Source: Roseiarcus sp963758335
GTDB taxonomy: Bacteria; Pseudomonadota; Alphaproteobacteria; Rhizobiales; Beijerinckiaceae
Direction of reading: 5' to 3'
Assembly (NCBI GenBank): GCA_963758335.1
Contig: CAVWVF010000002.1
Location: 992,001 to 1,056,000 of the forward strand
Length of the DNA: 64,000 nucleotides
The translations under genes were made by a program, and so were the position numbers. Below, one piece after another: positions 46,970 to 57,844 of the stretch. The notes below the pieces were generated by a model. The model did not search any database. It saw only the letters and a list, made by a program, of their open reading frames with translations, and was not told where the DNA came from. The first letter of the stretch is position 1. The number at the start of each line of letters is the position of its first letter.

Positions 46970-47890
46970 ATGGAGCGGATGATCCTCAGGCGGCTCCTTC
47001 TTGTTCCGCCGACCCTGCTCGCAGTCGTCACCGTCGCTTTCGTCCTCATGCGGGCCGCACCCGGTGGACCGTTCGATCTCGAGCGGCCGCTCGATCCGGC
47101 GGCGATGGAGAATCTGAAGCGCGTCTTCGGCCTCGACCAGCCGCTCTGGCGCCAGTATCTCGACTATCTCGCCGCGCTTGGCCGGGGCGACCTGGGGCCG
47201 AGCTACGGCTGGCGCGAATATTCCGTCGGCGAGCTCATCGGACATGCGCTGCCGATCTCCTTCGGCCTCGGCGGGTCGGCGCTGCTCGTCGCCCTTGTCG
47301 TCGGCGTCGCGGCCGGCGCGACCGCCGCCGAGCGGCGGGAGAGCGCGCTCGACCGCCTCGTCACCGCCGCAGCCAGCCTCGGCCTCGTCGCGCCGAGCTT
47401 CGTCCTCGCGCCGCTCGCCCAGCTCGTCTTCGGCCTCGAGCTCGGCTGGCTGCCGGTCGGCGGCTGGAACGACGGAGCGCTCGCCAACCGCGTTCTGCCG
47501 ATCCTGATCCTGGCCGCGCGGCAGATCGCGGCGATCGCGCGGCTGACCCGCGGAGCGATGATCGAGGCGCTGGCGTCGCCCTCCTCGCGCACGTTGCGCG
47601 CTTACGGACTCGGCCGCCGAACGATCCTTACGCACGCTTTTCGCGCCGCGCTTCTGCCGCTCGTCTCCTATCTCGGGCCGGCGGCGGCGGCGCTGACCAC
47701 CGGATCCGTCGTGGTCGAGACGATCTTCGGCATTCCCGGCCTGGGGCGCTATTTCGTCGAAGCGGCGCTGAACCGCGACTATACGCTGGCGATGGGCGTC
47801 GCGATCGTCGTGGCGACGACGATCGTCCTCTTCAACCTCCTCGTCGACGTCGCCTATTCGCTGATCGACCCGCGGGTCGGGCATGACTAA
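46970..47890 (+). CDS. peptide/opine ABC transporter permease, OppB/DppB type
   Basis: The 306-residue permease has six helices. The N-terminal TM1 and periplasmic region (ILRRLLLVPPTLLAVVTVAFVLMRAAPGGPFD) and a GLDQPLWRQYLDYLAALGRGDLG block are typical of OppB. The EAA loop appears as EALASPSSRTLRAYGLGRRTILTHAFRAALLP, the contact site for the ATPase. The VVVETIFGIPGLGRYFVEA region completes the fold. The stop overlaps the next gene (8 bp). Confidence 0.9.
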   Translation: MERMILRRLLLVPPTLLAVVTVAFVLMRAAPGGPFDLERPLDPAAMENLKRVFGLDQPLWRQYLDYLAALGRGDLGPSYGWREYSVGELIGHALPISFGLGGSALLVALVVGVAAGATAAERRESALDRLVTAAASLGLVAPSFVLAPLAQLVFGLELGWLPVGGWNDGALANRVLPILILAARQIAAIARLTRGAMIEALASPSSRTLRAYGLGRRTILTHAFRAALLPLVSYLGPAAAALTTGSVVVETIFGIPGLGRYFVEAALNRDYTLAMGVAIVVATTIVLFNLLVDVAYSLIDPRVGHD

Positions 47891-48977
47891 ACCGCCAAGC
47901 GCGACGCGCGCCGCGGCTGCGCGTTTCTCCCGCAACCGTCCGGCGCTTCTCGCCCTCCTCGCACTCGTCGCGGCCGCCGCCTTCTGCGCTTTCGGGCCGT
48001 TCCTCGATCCGGCGCCCTATGACCTCGCCTACCCGGCCTATGTGCGGGCGCCGCCGTCGCTCGAGGCGCATCCGAGCGAGGCGGAGGCGCGCGCCGCGCT
48101 CGAGACCATCGCGATGCGCATGCACGCCAGGCTCGACCGGCTCGACCTCGGCTCGCGCCGCGCCCGCGCGACTCTGACCAGCCCGAGACCGATCGACGCC
48201 CGCGAGCTCGCCTATTTCGAACGCTCGCGCGCATTCGGCGCTCCAACCGCCGTCGAGCGCCGCGACGACGGACGGACGCTCATCGTCGACGCGCTGCTTA
48301 AGAGCGTCAGGTTTCTCGCCGGCGCCGACGCCAACGGGCGCGATCTTCTCGCGCGCACCATGATCGCCGGCCGCATCTCGCTCCTGGTCGGCGTCCTCGG
48401 CTGCGCGGTGGCTGCCTCGATCGGCGTCGTCTGGGGAGCGGTCGCGGGCTATGCCGGCGGACGCGTCGATGCAGCAATGATGCGGGTCGTCGACGTTCTC
48501 TACGCCCTGCCCTTCCTCTTCTTCGTCATCCTGCTGGTCGTCGTCTTCGGGCGCAAATTCGTGCTGATCTTCGTCGCCATCGGCGCCGTCGAGTGGCTCG
48601 ACATGGCGCGCATCGTGCGCGGGCAGACGCTCAGCCTGAAGAACCAGGACTTCGTCGTCGCCGCCCGCGCGCTGGGGCTCGCTCCCGCGTCGATCCTCGC
48701 CCGCCACGTCGCGCCGAACCTTGCAGGGCCGGTCGCCGCGACGCTTGCGGTGCTCGCGCCGCGGGTGATCCTGCTCGAAAGCTTTCTGTCGTTCCTCGGC
48801 CTCGGCGTCCAGGAGCCGCTGACCAGCCTCGGCGTCCTGGCGGCGGACGGCGCGCGGCACATGGAAAGCGCACCGTGGATGCTGCTCGTCCCCGCCACGT
48901 TGCTGTCAGTGATCCTCATCGCCTTCAATTTCCTGAGCGAGGGTTTTGCCGACGCGCTCGATCCGCGCGAGCGCTGA
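47883..48977 (+). CDS. peptide/opine ABC transporter permease, OppC/DppC type
   Basis: The 364-residue product has an N-terminal helix (RPALLALLALVAAAAFCAFGPFL) and a long periplasmic segment of about 120 residues. OppC-type domain blocks follow: LAGADANGRDLLARTMIAGRISLLVGVLG, GRVDAAMMRVVDVLYALPFLFFVILLVVVFG and the EAA loop VRGQTLSLKNQDFVVAARALGLAPASILARHVAPNL. It ends LSEGFADALDPRER. It forms the channel with the preceding OppB-type gene. The next gene (ATPase) begins one base after the stop. Confidence 0.9.
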   Translation: MTKPPSATRAAAARFSRNRPALLALLALVAAAAFCAFGPFLDPAPYDLAYPAYVRAPPSLEAHPSEAEARAALETIAMRMHARLDRLDLGSRRARATLTSPRPIDARELAYFERSRAFGAPTAVERRDDGRTLIVDALLKSVRFLAGADANGRDLLARTMIAGRISLLVGVLGCAVAASIGVVWGAVAGYAGGRVDAAMMRVVDVLYALPFLFFVILLVVVFGRKFVLIFVAIGAVEWLDMARIVRGQTLSLKNQDFVVAARALGLAPASILARHVAPNLAGPVAATLAVLAPRVILLESFLSFLGLGVQEPLTSLGVLAADGARHMESAPWMLLVPATLLSVILIAFNFLSEGFADALDPRER

Positions 48978-48978
48978 C

Positions 48979-50509
<1,531 letters not shown>

Positions 50510-50559
50510 AGCGGCGGCGCGTGTCCCCCTCTCCCCTTCCGGGCGACACGATTCACACA

Positions 50560-50765
50560 TTTTATCGAGTTGCGGCCGGTCCGCGAGTCCCCCTTCTCCA
50601 CGAAGTGGGGAAGGTGGCCCGTAGGGCCGGATGGGGTATGGAAAGCAGTGGGCCGGTCGATGCAGGTTCGCGGTGACCGTCGTGCAACCCGACTTGCCTC
50701 GAAGCAGCGGACCACACCCCATCCGGCGCTCCGCGCCACCTTCCCCAGCCGGGCTGGGGAAGGAG
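50560..50765. repeat. inverted-repeat intergenic element
   Basis: GGGGAAGGTGGCCCGTAGGGCCGGATGGGGT (about 50606-50636) recurs as its diverged reverse complement (ACCCCATCCGGCGCTCCGCGCCACCTTCCCC, about 50710-50742). The roughly 70 bp between and the flanks hold no gene. The whole could form one long hairpin and might terminate the transporter operon. Such elements are frequent in alphaproteobacterial genomes. A GGAAGGTGGCCCGT piece also occurs at 61252. Confidence 0.65.
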
Positions 50766-50860
50766 TTCGCCCGACGATTTAAGATGTGACAATGTCGTAG
50801 CCTTGCGTCGGTCGTGGCCCGCCAGCCCGCTTCGCGCTCCGCGGCAGCGTTAAACAGCGG

Positions 50861-51592
50861 TCAGGCCACCGCTCCCGCCAATCCCGGCGGATCCTGAAAT
50901 CTTACCCGCTCCATCACGCCGTCCCGAATGGCCTCACGGTAGATCGCCTCGGCGAAGCGGCGATCCTCGACCGCCTCGTCCAAATCCATGCGCGCCAGGA
51001 GCGGTCTACTTGCGAGTGCGCTCATCAGCAATACGCCTTCCAGAGGGACGAACACGCCTGCGGCCATGTGGAAATCTTCCGGCGAGTAGACGCGCGTCGC
51101 CATCTTGAGCCCGATGGGCGCGGTCAATTCCATGCCTTCGTCGACAAGCCAAAACTCTTCCTCGCGCACGAGGTCGCTCACGATCAGGCCCGCCTCGGGA
51201 TGACGCCTTTCCACGCGAATGAGCACAAAGCGCGCGGCGAGCATGGCGTCGAGGACCCGCGCCTCGTCGGAGTCCGGCGCAAGCCGTTGCGATGCCGCGT
51301 AGCGATCAAGGGGTCGTTTGCGCCCGCCCTGACGCGCGTAGAGCGCGAGATCGAACACGAGCGCGAGCTCGTCCTCGGTGTCGAGAATCAACGTTCGTCC
51401 GCGTGCGATTCCGAGACGGCGCGCCTGCTCCAAGAAGGCCTCGCTGGACAGGCATTTGAAGGCGCCGCCGTTGTGCCTTCTGCTGATCGCACGAAATCTA
51501 CGATAGCGGTCGATGATCTGCGCGCGCGATCGCTTTACTAGCGGCTCGATCGCCAAGCGACTCGACTGCGGCGCAATTTGCGAGTGCGACAT
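50861..51592 (-). CDS. conserved hypothetical protein
   Basis: From MSHSQIAPQSSRLAIEPL the 243-residue product is soluble and mostly helical, with SRAQIIDRYRRFRAISRRHNGGAFKCLSSEAFLEQARRLGIARG, then TLILDTEDELALVFDLALYAR and VLDAMLAARFVLIRVERRHPEAG. The C-terminal part is rich in acidic and hydrophobic residues (DLDEAVEDRRFAEAIYREAIRDGVMERV). I do not recognise a domain. The start at 51592 is preferred over 51742 because the extra codons are atypical; the choice is uncertain. Confidence 0.55.
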   Translation of the reverse strand: MSHSQIAPQSSRLAIEPLVKRSRAQIIDRYRRFRAISRRHNGGAFKCLSSEAFLEQARRLGIARGRTLILDTEDELALVFDLALYARQGGRKRPLDRYAASQRLAPDSDEARVLDAMLAARFVLIRVERRHPEAGLIVSDLVREEEFWLVDEGMELTAPIGLKMATRVYSPEDFHMAAGVFVPLEGVLLMSALASRPLLARMDLDEAVEDRRFAEAIYREAIRDGVMERVRFQDPPGLAGAVA

Positions 51593-52018
51593 CCGGTCTC
51601 CAGGGGCAAGACGACGCGACGATCGGCACCTTCGATCAGATGCGCTGATTCGGGATGGGTCGAAAAGTGCGATTGGATCATCAACCGGGTCAATGGCGAT
51701 CCATCCGCTTTGCACCGGAATGAGTGGCAGGTCCAGCTCCACGCGGTCGTGGCACGCATCGGGCGACGTCTGAAATGGGCGGAAAGCGGGCCTTCCCTTG
51801 CGAGCGAGGAAGCAGCAGAGTCCGCCCTCATTTAACGTAGAGGCGTGACATACAATTAGTACATGAAGTCTAGAAATTTTTTGAAAGTGAATTTAGTCGC
51901 TTACGTATTGCTGCCGCGAAAAAACGATCCCCTGTCATCTAACCGCCAACCCCGGCCCGGGTACGTACCATATCAGATTTCTGACCAGTGGCGCAGCCCG
52001 CGCTCGTAACTTCTGAGT
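51593..52018. other. intergenic region, partly AT-rich
   Basis: The part from about 51840 is lower in GC (ATACAATTAGTACATGAAG, GAAATTTTTTGAAAGTGAATTTAG) and precedes the interrupted membrane-protein gene, so it probably carries its promoter. No coding frame is convincing in this stretch. Confidence 0.4.
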
Positions 52019-52276
52019 ATGTGGTATGAGATGGACTCGGCGGTAAGCGCCTCGATTGCGCGGAGAGTCGCTTATATGTGGTCAGCAATTGGTTCTGCCC
52101 TTGGATGGGCCCTTGGATGGATTGTGACTGCCCTTTCTGCAGTCGCTGGATGGTTTGTGGCGAGCTTCTTCGGGAAACCCTTCCTCGATTTTCTTACTCT
52201 ACGGGGCCAAGTGCATGAGGAAATCGTCTTTACAGGTAACATCGGGCCTATGACAACCCACCACAAGGAAAGTTAT
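52019..52276 (+). pseudogene. small membrane protein gene, 5' part, interrupted by ISL3
   Basis: The first 86 codons encode two membrane helices (YMWSAIGSALGWALGWIVTALSAVAGWFVASF) and LTLRGQVHEEIVFTGNIGPMTTHHKESY. At ESY (GAAAGTTAT) the ISL3 element begins. The same nine bases restart the frame at 53588 (ESYDQAMGQLRRLGA). Joining both halves gives one open frame of about 182 codons. A similar membrane segment and RxQxHE pattern occurs in uncharacterised rhizobial proteins. Confidence 0.8.
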
Positions 52277-53587
52277 GGCTCCTCGCTGAAAGGAGTGGGT
52301 AAGTCGGAATTTGGGGGCGGGTTAGCGATCGCTCAGGGGGGATCGCGTTTAGCCTGAGGGGATGCAGGACACCGCTCTTTTCCAGTTGGCCCTTGGTCTT
52401 GCGTCGCCGTGGATGGTGACGCGCAGCGAGTTCGACGCGGTGGACGGTCGGCTCGATTTATGCGTGGATTTTCCGCGGGGGAGTCGGTTCGCCTGTGCGC
52501 AGTGTGGGCGCGAGGACTGCGCGGTTCATGACACGAAGGAGGAGACCTGGCGGCATCTGGATTTCTTCCAGCATCGCACGCTGTTGCATGCGCGCACGCC
52601 GAGGGTGACGTGTCCGCAGTGCGGCGTGCGCAAGGTGGCGACGCCGTGGGCTCGCGCGGGATCGGGTTTCACGTTGCTGTTCGAGGCCTATGTGCTGGCG
52701 CTGGCCAAGACGATGCCGATCGCCAATGCGGCCGAGCGGCTCGGCGAGCACGACACGCGCTTGTGGCGCATCGTCGAACACTACGTCTGGCGGGCGGTGG
52801 AGAAGCTGGATTTGTCGCTGGTGCGGCGCATCGCCGCCGACGAGACTTCGGCGCGGCGCGGCCACGACTACATCAGCCTGTTCGTTGACATGGCGCGGCG
52901 CAAGGTCGTCTACGTCGCCGACGGCAAGGACGCGGCGACCGTGAAGGAATTCGCGGATTTCCTCGAGGCGCATGGCGGCCGGCGCGAAGCGGTGACCGAC
53001 GCCAGCATCGACATGGGGGCTGCATTCGAGGCGGGGATCAAAGAGAACTTCCCGAACGCTGAGATCACGTTCGACAAATTTCACGTCATCAAACTCGCCA
53101 ACGAGGCCGTCGACCAGGTGCGGCGCGAGGAGGCGCGGAACAACTTCCAGATCAAGGGCCGGCGCTACATCTTCCTGAAGAACGTCGATCGTCTGACGCA
53201 GGAGGAAAAGGAGGCGCTCTCTCGGTTGGAAGCGCAGAACCTCGACACGATCCAAGCGATGCAGATCCGCATGAACCTGCAACAGCTGTTCACGATGAGC
53301 GTCAAATCGGCTCGGCGTTTCCTCGACCGCTGGAACGCCTGGGTTCAAGTCTGCGACCTCGCGCCGATGAAGAAGCTGGCCAAGACGATCACGGCGAAGT
53401 CGGAAGGCATCCTCAGATCGATCGCCACCGGCCTTTCCAATGGCGTTCTGGAGGCGATCAACGGCAATGTCCAGGCCGCCAAGCGCAAGGCCAAGGGCTA
53501 CCGAACCAAACGAAACCTCAAAGCCATCGTCTACCTCATCGCCGGTGACGTGCTCGCTAATTCACCCATTTGAAATAACGACGAGCC
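52277..53587 (+). mobile_element. ISL3-family insertion sequence, complete (1311 bp)
   Basis: The ends begin GGCTCCTCGC on the left and GGCTCGTCGT read inward from the right, imperfect inverted repeats of the ISL3 type. GAAAGTTAT flanks both sides (52268-52276 and 53588-53596), the target duplication; 8 bp is standard and the ninth base may be chance. The transposase is intact, so this is probably a recent insertion. Confidence 0.88.
52362..53573 (+). CDS. ISL3-family transposase
   Basis: The 403-residue product has an N-terminal zinc-finger pair (FACAQCGREDCAVHD and VTCPQCGVRKVATPW), a helix-turn-helix region (TMPIANAAERLGEHDTRLWRIVEHYVW) and a DDE core. The catalytic residues are in RIAADETSARRGHDYI, AVTDASIDMGAAFEAGI and ILRSIATGLSNGVLEAINGNVQAAKRKAKGY. 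Length and all motifs are complete. It appears active, and the element has a matching target duplication. Confidence 0.95.
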   Translation: MQDTALFQLALGLASPWMVTRSEFDAVDGRLDLCVDFPRGSRFACAQCGREDCAVHDTKEETWRHLDFFQHRTLLHARTPRVTCPQCGVRKVATPWARAGSGFTLLFEAYVLALAKTMPIANAAERLGEHDTRLWRIVEHYVWRAVEKLDLSLVRRIAADETSARRGHDYISLFVDMARRKVVYVADGKDAATVKEFADFLEAHGGRREAVTDASIDMGAAFEAGIKENFPNAEITFDKFHVIKLANEAVDQVRREEARNNFQIKGRRYIFLKNVDRLTQEEKEALSRLEAQNLDTIQAMQIRMNLQQLFTMSVKSARRFLDRWNAWVQVCDLAPMKKLAKTITAKSEGILRSIATGLSNGVLEAINGNVQAAKRKAKGYRTKRNLKAIVYLIAGDVLANSPI

Positions 53588-53878
53588 GAAAGTTATGATC
53601 AGGCGATGGGCCAATTGCGCCGTTTGGGAGCGAAGACGCAGGCAATGAATGTCGGCGCAACACCACTGTTACGTTGGTTTCTTTTTAAATCTGGATATGA
53701 TCTTGCAACGGCAGGTACCAATCTGATCGGTCTATCCAATGCTCTGGATGATTATGATAATCGTGCCATTCATGTAAATAGGATTCAAATTGCCCTAAAC
53801 CTCCAACGAGACTATACAGATGAAGACATACGGCAGGTAATTGAACGGAAGCGAAAGCCTCATAGTTCAATAAGCTAA
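53588..53878 (+). pseudogene. small membrane protein gene, 3' part, after ISL3
   Basis: Continuing the frame of 52019-52276 after the duplicated GAAAGTTAT, the sequence encodes YDQAMGQLRRLGAKTQAMN, LLRWFLFKSGYDLATAGTNLIGLSNALDDYDNRAIHVNRIQIALNL and ends at 53878. The SGYDLxxAGxxLIGLSN pattern is seen in C-termini of rhizobial membrane proteins with the same N-terminal type. The gene was intact before the ISL3 insertion. Confidence 0.75.
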
Positions 53879-54608
53879 ATTATTGGATGCTGCATAGTGT
53901 CAACGTGCAGAGCTTCTCCGCGTCAGCGCGCGTTCTGCGCCAGCAGCGGCACCCTATAGGGCGGAATCCGCCCGCAGGCGATTCGAGGATGGGCGCATCG
54001 ACACAGATCAGGCGCTCGCCCTTCGCGGTGATCTCAGGCTCAAAATTCCCCGATTTTCGACTTGAATCGGGCGATGCGAATTTCTTTGATTTCTTGCACC
54101 ATCCGCAACGTCCGCAATGGGTCGATACCGGCTCTCCAGTCACCAATTCCGCCGCTTCAAGGGACGTCGAACGCGCCACAACCTGCACGAATGTTGGAGC
54201 GCGGCTCGCCTCTCGCAGCGGCCCTTTCCTGTTCTCACGAAACGTCCCCCCTGTTCTTCCCCTGCTCCAGAGAATTTCGCCCCTGTTACGCCCCTGTTCG
54301 GCCGGCGCCACACTTTTAAGGGCAACCAAAACGGCGCGACAGGCGCTCCCGCCCGCTCGATTTCGTCGAACCTCACCCGTCCACTCCCGCCGCCCCGTCG
54401 TTGCAACGAGCCAGCGTGGCCAACGAGCAATCGGTGGTTGAGTATCCAACGCGACCCAGCGTGGTTACGGCGCAACTCGACGTAAGCGGCGTCGAGTCAA
54501 ATCGCGGGATTGAACTCCCTGCCAGTGTGCAAAATTTTCCCCCTGTTCGCTCCCTGTTTGCTCCCTGTTCGCCAGCGAAAAGTTCCCTGTTCCGTAAGAC
54601 CAGATTCC
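53879..54608. other. intergenic region with CCTGTT repeats
   Basis: No gene is recognised. Two clusters of CCCTGTT words are present: about 54235-54300 (CCCCTGTTCTTCCCCTG, CGCCCCTGTTACGCCCCTGTTCGGCC) and 54535-54600 (CCCCCTGTTCGCTCCCTGTTTGCTCCCTG). IS110 copy 5 begins directly after the second cluster. Confidence 0.55.
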
Positions 54609-55933
54609 CTCACATGGGGTGTTTCGGGTCAAGCTCATTCGTTTGCGCCGGCCGCTGGCGGGTCACCCGCGAAGCGGGGCGAAGCGCAGCGGAGCAGGGA
54701 GCGAAGCGACCTTGACGCGCCAGCGGCCGGATACACTGTCACGAGCGAGCGCGCCCTTGCGCGCCCTTGCGCGCTCTTGGCTGCCTCTGTGGTCTTTGCC
54801 GCGCTCATTCATTTTGGCATTGCGCATCTCCTTGGCGTTTGGATCCGAAGCGTGAGCCCGTCTTTCGCATGCAGCCTTGACGGCCGCATCACCTCACATC
54901 CGGTCGAGCTTGTCGGGGCTCGCACCATAATCCCTCATGCTCGAGGGCGTCGGGCTCGGGTTGGCGGGGACCATCCTGTTAAACGGCGTGTTTCAGCCAG
55001 GCAAAGCCGCGGTCACCGCCCGCCCGGATCCGGCGAAGCCGTCGCGTTCGGCTTCGCTGGAATGGGGTTGAGTCATTAAGCCATCGTTGGAGCGTCGGCG
55101 TAGGATTGAGCCATCGGGTCAGGCCGCCTTGAACACCGCGCCCTTGGGAACGACGCCTTGGGTGACATAGCGCCACAAGGCGACGAGCAGTTTGCGGGCC
55201 AGCGCCACGATGGCGATCCGGCGGACCCGTCCCTTCGCGGCGCCGACCCGCGCCCGAAACCAGCGGCTCAACGCCGAGTCCGGCTGGTGACGCAGCCAGA
55301 ACCAGGCCAGCTCGATCATGGTCTTGCGCAGGCGGCGGTTGCCCGACTTCGAGATGCCCTGATCCCGTTCGACGCCGCCGCTCTGCCAGGGGCTGGGCGC
55401 CAATCCGCCGTAAGCCGCCACCTGGCGGCGGTTGGCGAAGCTGCGGAACAACAATTCCAGCCAGAGGAGCGAGGCGAACTCGGGGCCCAAGCCCTTGAGC
55501 TCGAGGAGCCGGGCGGCGGGGTTGGTGCGCTCCTCGGCTTCCGTGCGGATGAGCGCGTCGCGGGCCCGTTCGACCGCAGCCAGTTGCGTCGTCGCCAGCG
55601 CGATCCGATCGAGCTCCCGGCGTATTTCCGCCTTCAGCAGCGGCGGCAGCTCGCGGCCGTCGCCGGTTCGCAGCGCCTCGAGCCGCTCAAAACGATCGCG
55701 CCGAAGCGCCGAGTAGGTGGGGATGTCGCCATCCCCACCCCTCACAGGTAGGGTCGGGGACTGGCGCGCCGGTTTAGGTCGAAGTTCGTGTTCCCTGTTG
55801 GCTCGCTCTTTCGTCTGCGAGTGTCACACCATCTCGACCATGCCGCGTTTCCAGCCCCCGCCTCGTCGAACGCAGCATGCGGATTTCCTCGCACTGCGCT
55901 CTCCTGCTTGCTTCGCCCCAAGGCTTATGGGAC

Positions 55934-57434
55934 CTATCCTGCCGGAGCGACTTTCGGGGCGGACCGCACCGCTCGGTAGCCGTTGAACAGCCCGAGCGTT
56001 TCGTACAGCCAGTCCCTACTCCACCGCGTCCAGCCGAAGCCCTGTCGTTTACGGGCTCGCAGCATATGGCGCCGGATCTTCTTTTCCACCCAGTCCTTCA
56101 CGAAGCCGAAGCACTCGCTGGAATGTCCCGCCCTGAAGTAATTCACCCATCCGCGAAGCACCGGGTTGATCAGCTTGATGACTCGATCGACCGGCTGGGA
56201 CTGGTGACGACGGAACACGTCCTTGAGTTTCGCCAGCAGCGCCGTCCGCTTCTTGAGCTTGGGCGTGTAATGGGCACGCCATCTGCCCCGCAGGCTGCGC
56301 ACCCGGCGAAAGTCGAACCCCAGGAAGCCGAAGCTCTCGCCGCGGCATAGGTCCACGATCCAACTCTTCTCCTCGTTGATTTCGACCTGCAGTTCGGCGA
56401 GTGATGAGAGCCGTTGCCGGGAAACACGGGAGGAGACCTTGGGCTCCGCGAACCTGTCCACGAAACGACAACGGATAGCCGAACTGGCGAGGACGAAGGC
56501 GGGGACATCATCACCTCCGTGCGCTTCTCGACAGGCGAGTCACGGACGGCGTCCTCTACGCCAACGCGAGCGAAACTCTTCCGTGAAGAACCGGATGCGG
56601 GAAAGCTGCACGTCCGGGTCTGACCGCCGCCATCAGCCAGTCGTGCCGCGGGTGGGCGTCGATCAAGATCACCAGGTCGTCAGCGAACCTCGCATATTCG
56701 ACGCCGGTGTACTTGCCGTAGCGTGTGGCCTCCTTCGCCCGCTCCAGCATCCTGTCAACCTCGGTGAGGTAGAGGTTGCTGAGCAGCGGCGAGATCACCC
56801 CGCCTTGCGGAACGCCCTGTTTGCCGTTGGCTTTGAGCATCACCTTCAGCAGGCGCATCACGTCGCCATCGTCCACCCGCTCGGCCACCTTCGCCAACAG
56901 CCGATCATGCCGGACATTGTCGAAATAGCTGCTCAGGTCGATGTCGATGACGCGTGTCTTGTGCTGAACGATCGCTCGCGCCACACGGTCCACCGCTTCA
57001 TGGGCTGTCCGTTGTGGACGGTATCCAAACGACCCCGGTTGGAAGTCCGCCTCGAAGATCGGTTCCAGTATGAGCTTGAGCGCGCCTTGCACCACCCGAT
57101 CGCGGATCGCCGGAATCGAAAGGACGCGGACCTTGCCGCCATCCTTCGGGATTTCCTGCTTCCTTGCCGGGAGCGGCGCATAGGTGCGCCCGACCAGTTC
57201 GTCCGCGATCTGCTCGAGGAAAACCTCTACGCCTTGCGCCTCGATGGCCGCGAAGGTCATTCCGTCACTTCCCGGAGCGCCATCGTTCTTCTTGGCCAGC
57301 GCGTACGCCTCGCGCAGTGTGTCCAGCTTGCAGACGTGGACATATAGTCCCCAGAACCGCCAGGACGTCTCAGCCTTCGCCTTGACGTATATTCTCCGCC
57401 TCAGGTCTTGCAAATCCATGGACGCCTTTGTCAT
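55934..57434 (-). pseudogene. ltrA: group II intron maturase broken by an inverted intron-A fragment (copy 4)
   Basis: The N-terminal part (from 57434) is identical to the intact copies through YARFADDLVIL and HDWLMAAV, and the C-terminal part resumes at LAELQVEINEEKS. Between them lie about 220 bp of foreign sequence with stops. One extra change (SWIVDLC for SRIVDLC) is present. The RT core without the X domain is all that could be translated. Confidence 0.88.
56403..56622 (+). repeat. inverted fragment of intron A inside the maturase gene
   Basis: The plus strand here equals the minus strand of the A 5' region (for example 8204-8420). It runs from GATGAGAGCCGTTGCCGG through domain V (GAACCGGATGCGGG..., GTCCGGGT). 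It continues CTG instead of entering intron B. The three extra bases match the start of the A 3' part (CTGTGAGG), so the source may have been an A intron without B. Confidence 0.7.
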
Positions 57435-57812
57435 CTCGTCCTTGCCTTCCTTATGGCCGGAGACGCTACAAGCAGCAGGGCCCCTTTGCTCCACGGACAT
57501 TACTCCGCTTCGCCGCTACTACGGACCCGACCGCCACCCTCTCGCCTTCGATCGACTTCCCGGTTGCGCCGGTTATACGATCTACCCTGCTCCGGCGATT
57601 TCGCGCCGGGGTCGGGGCTACGCACTTTCGAGGCCACATTCGCGTTTACTTTCATTACGGCCCGGCGGCTCGTCGTCTTCCCGAGGGAGACGTTGTCGAT
57701 AGGCTTCAGAGTCTTGGTTTCCCGCCACCCTGCTATCCAAACTACGGGGCTCCTGACTTTTGCCCCGGCAGGTCTGTCTCCTGCTGAACATGCCAGCCTT
57801 CGCTGGACACAC

Positions 57813-57844
<32 letters not shown>

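Noticed and set aside
45211..47935. Long minus-strand frames opposite the Kef antiporter and OppB genes
   Set aside because: They are Arg/Glu/Asp-rich shadows of clearly recognised membrane-protein genes.
53685..53870. A minus-strand 61-codon frame opposite the second half of the ISL3-interrupted gene
   Set aside because: The plus-strand frame continues exactly from the first half across the target duplication, so the sense strand is settled.
54235..54600. Spaced CCCTGTT words considered as a CRISPR array
   Set aside because: The repeat word is only 6-7 bp, spacing is irregular and there are no constant-length unique spacers or cas genes.
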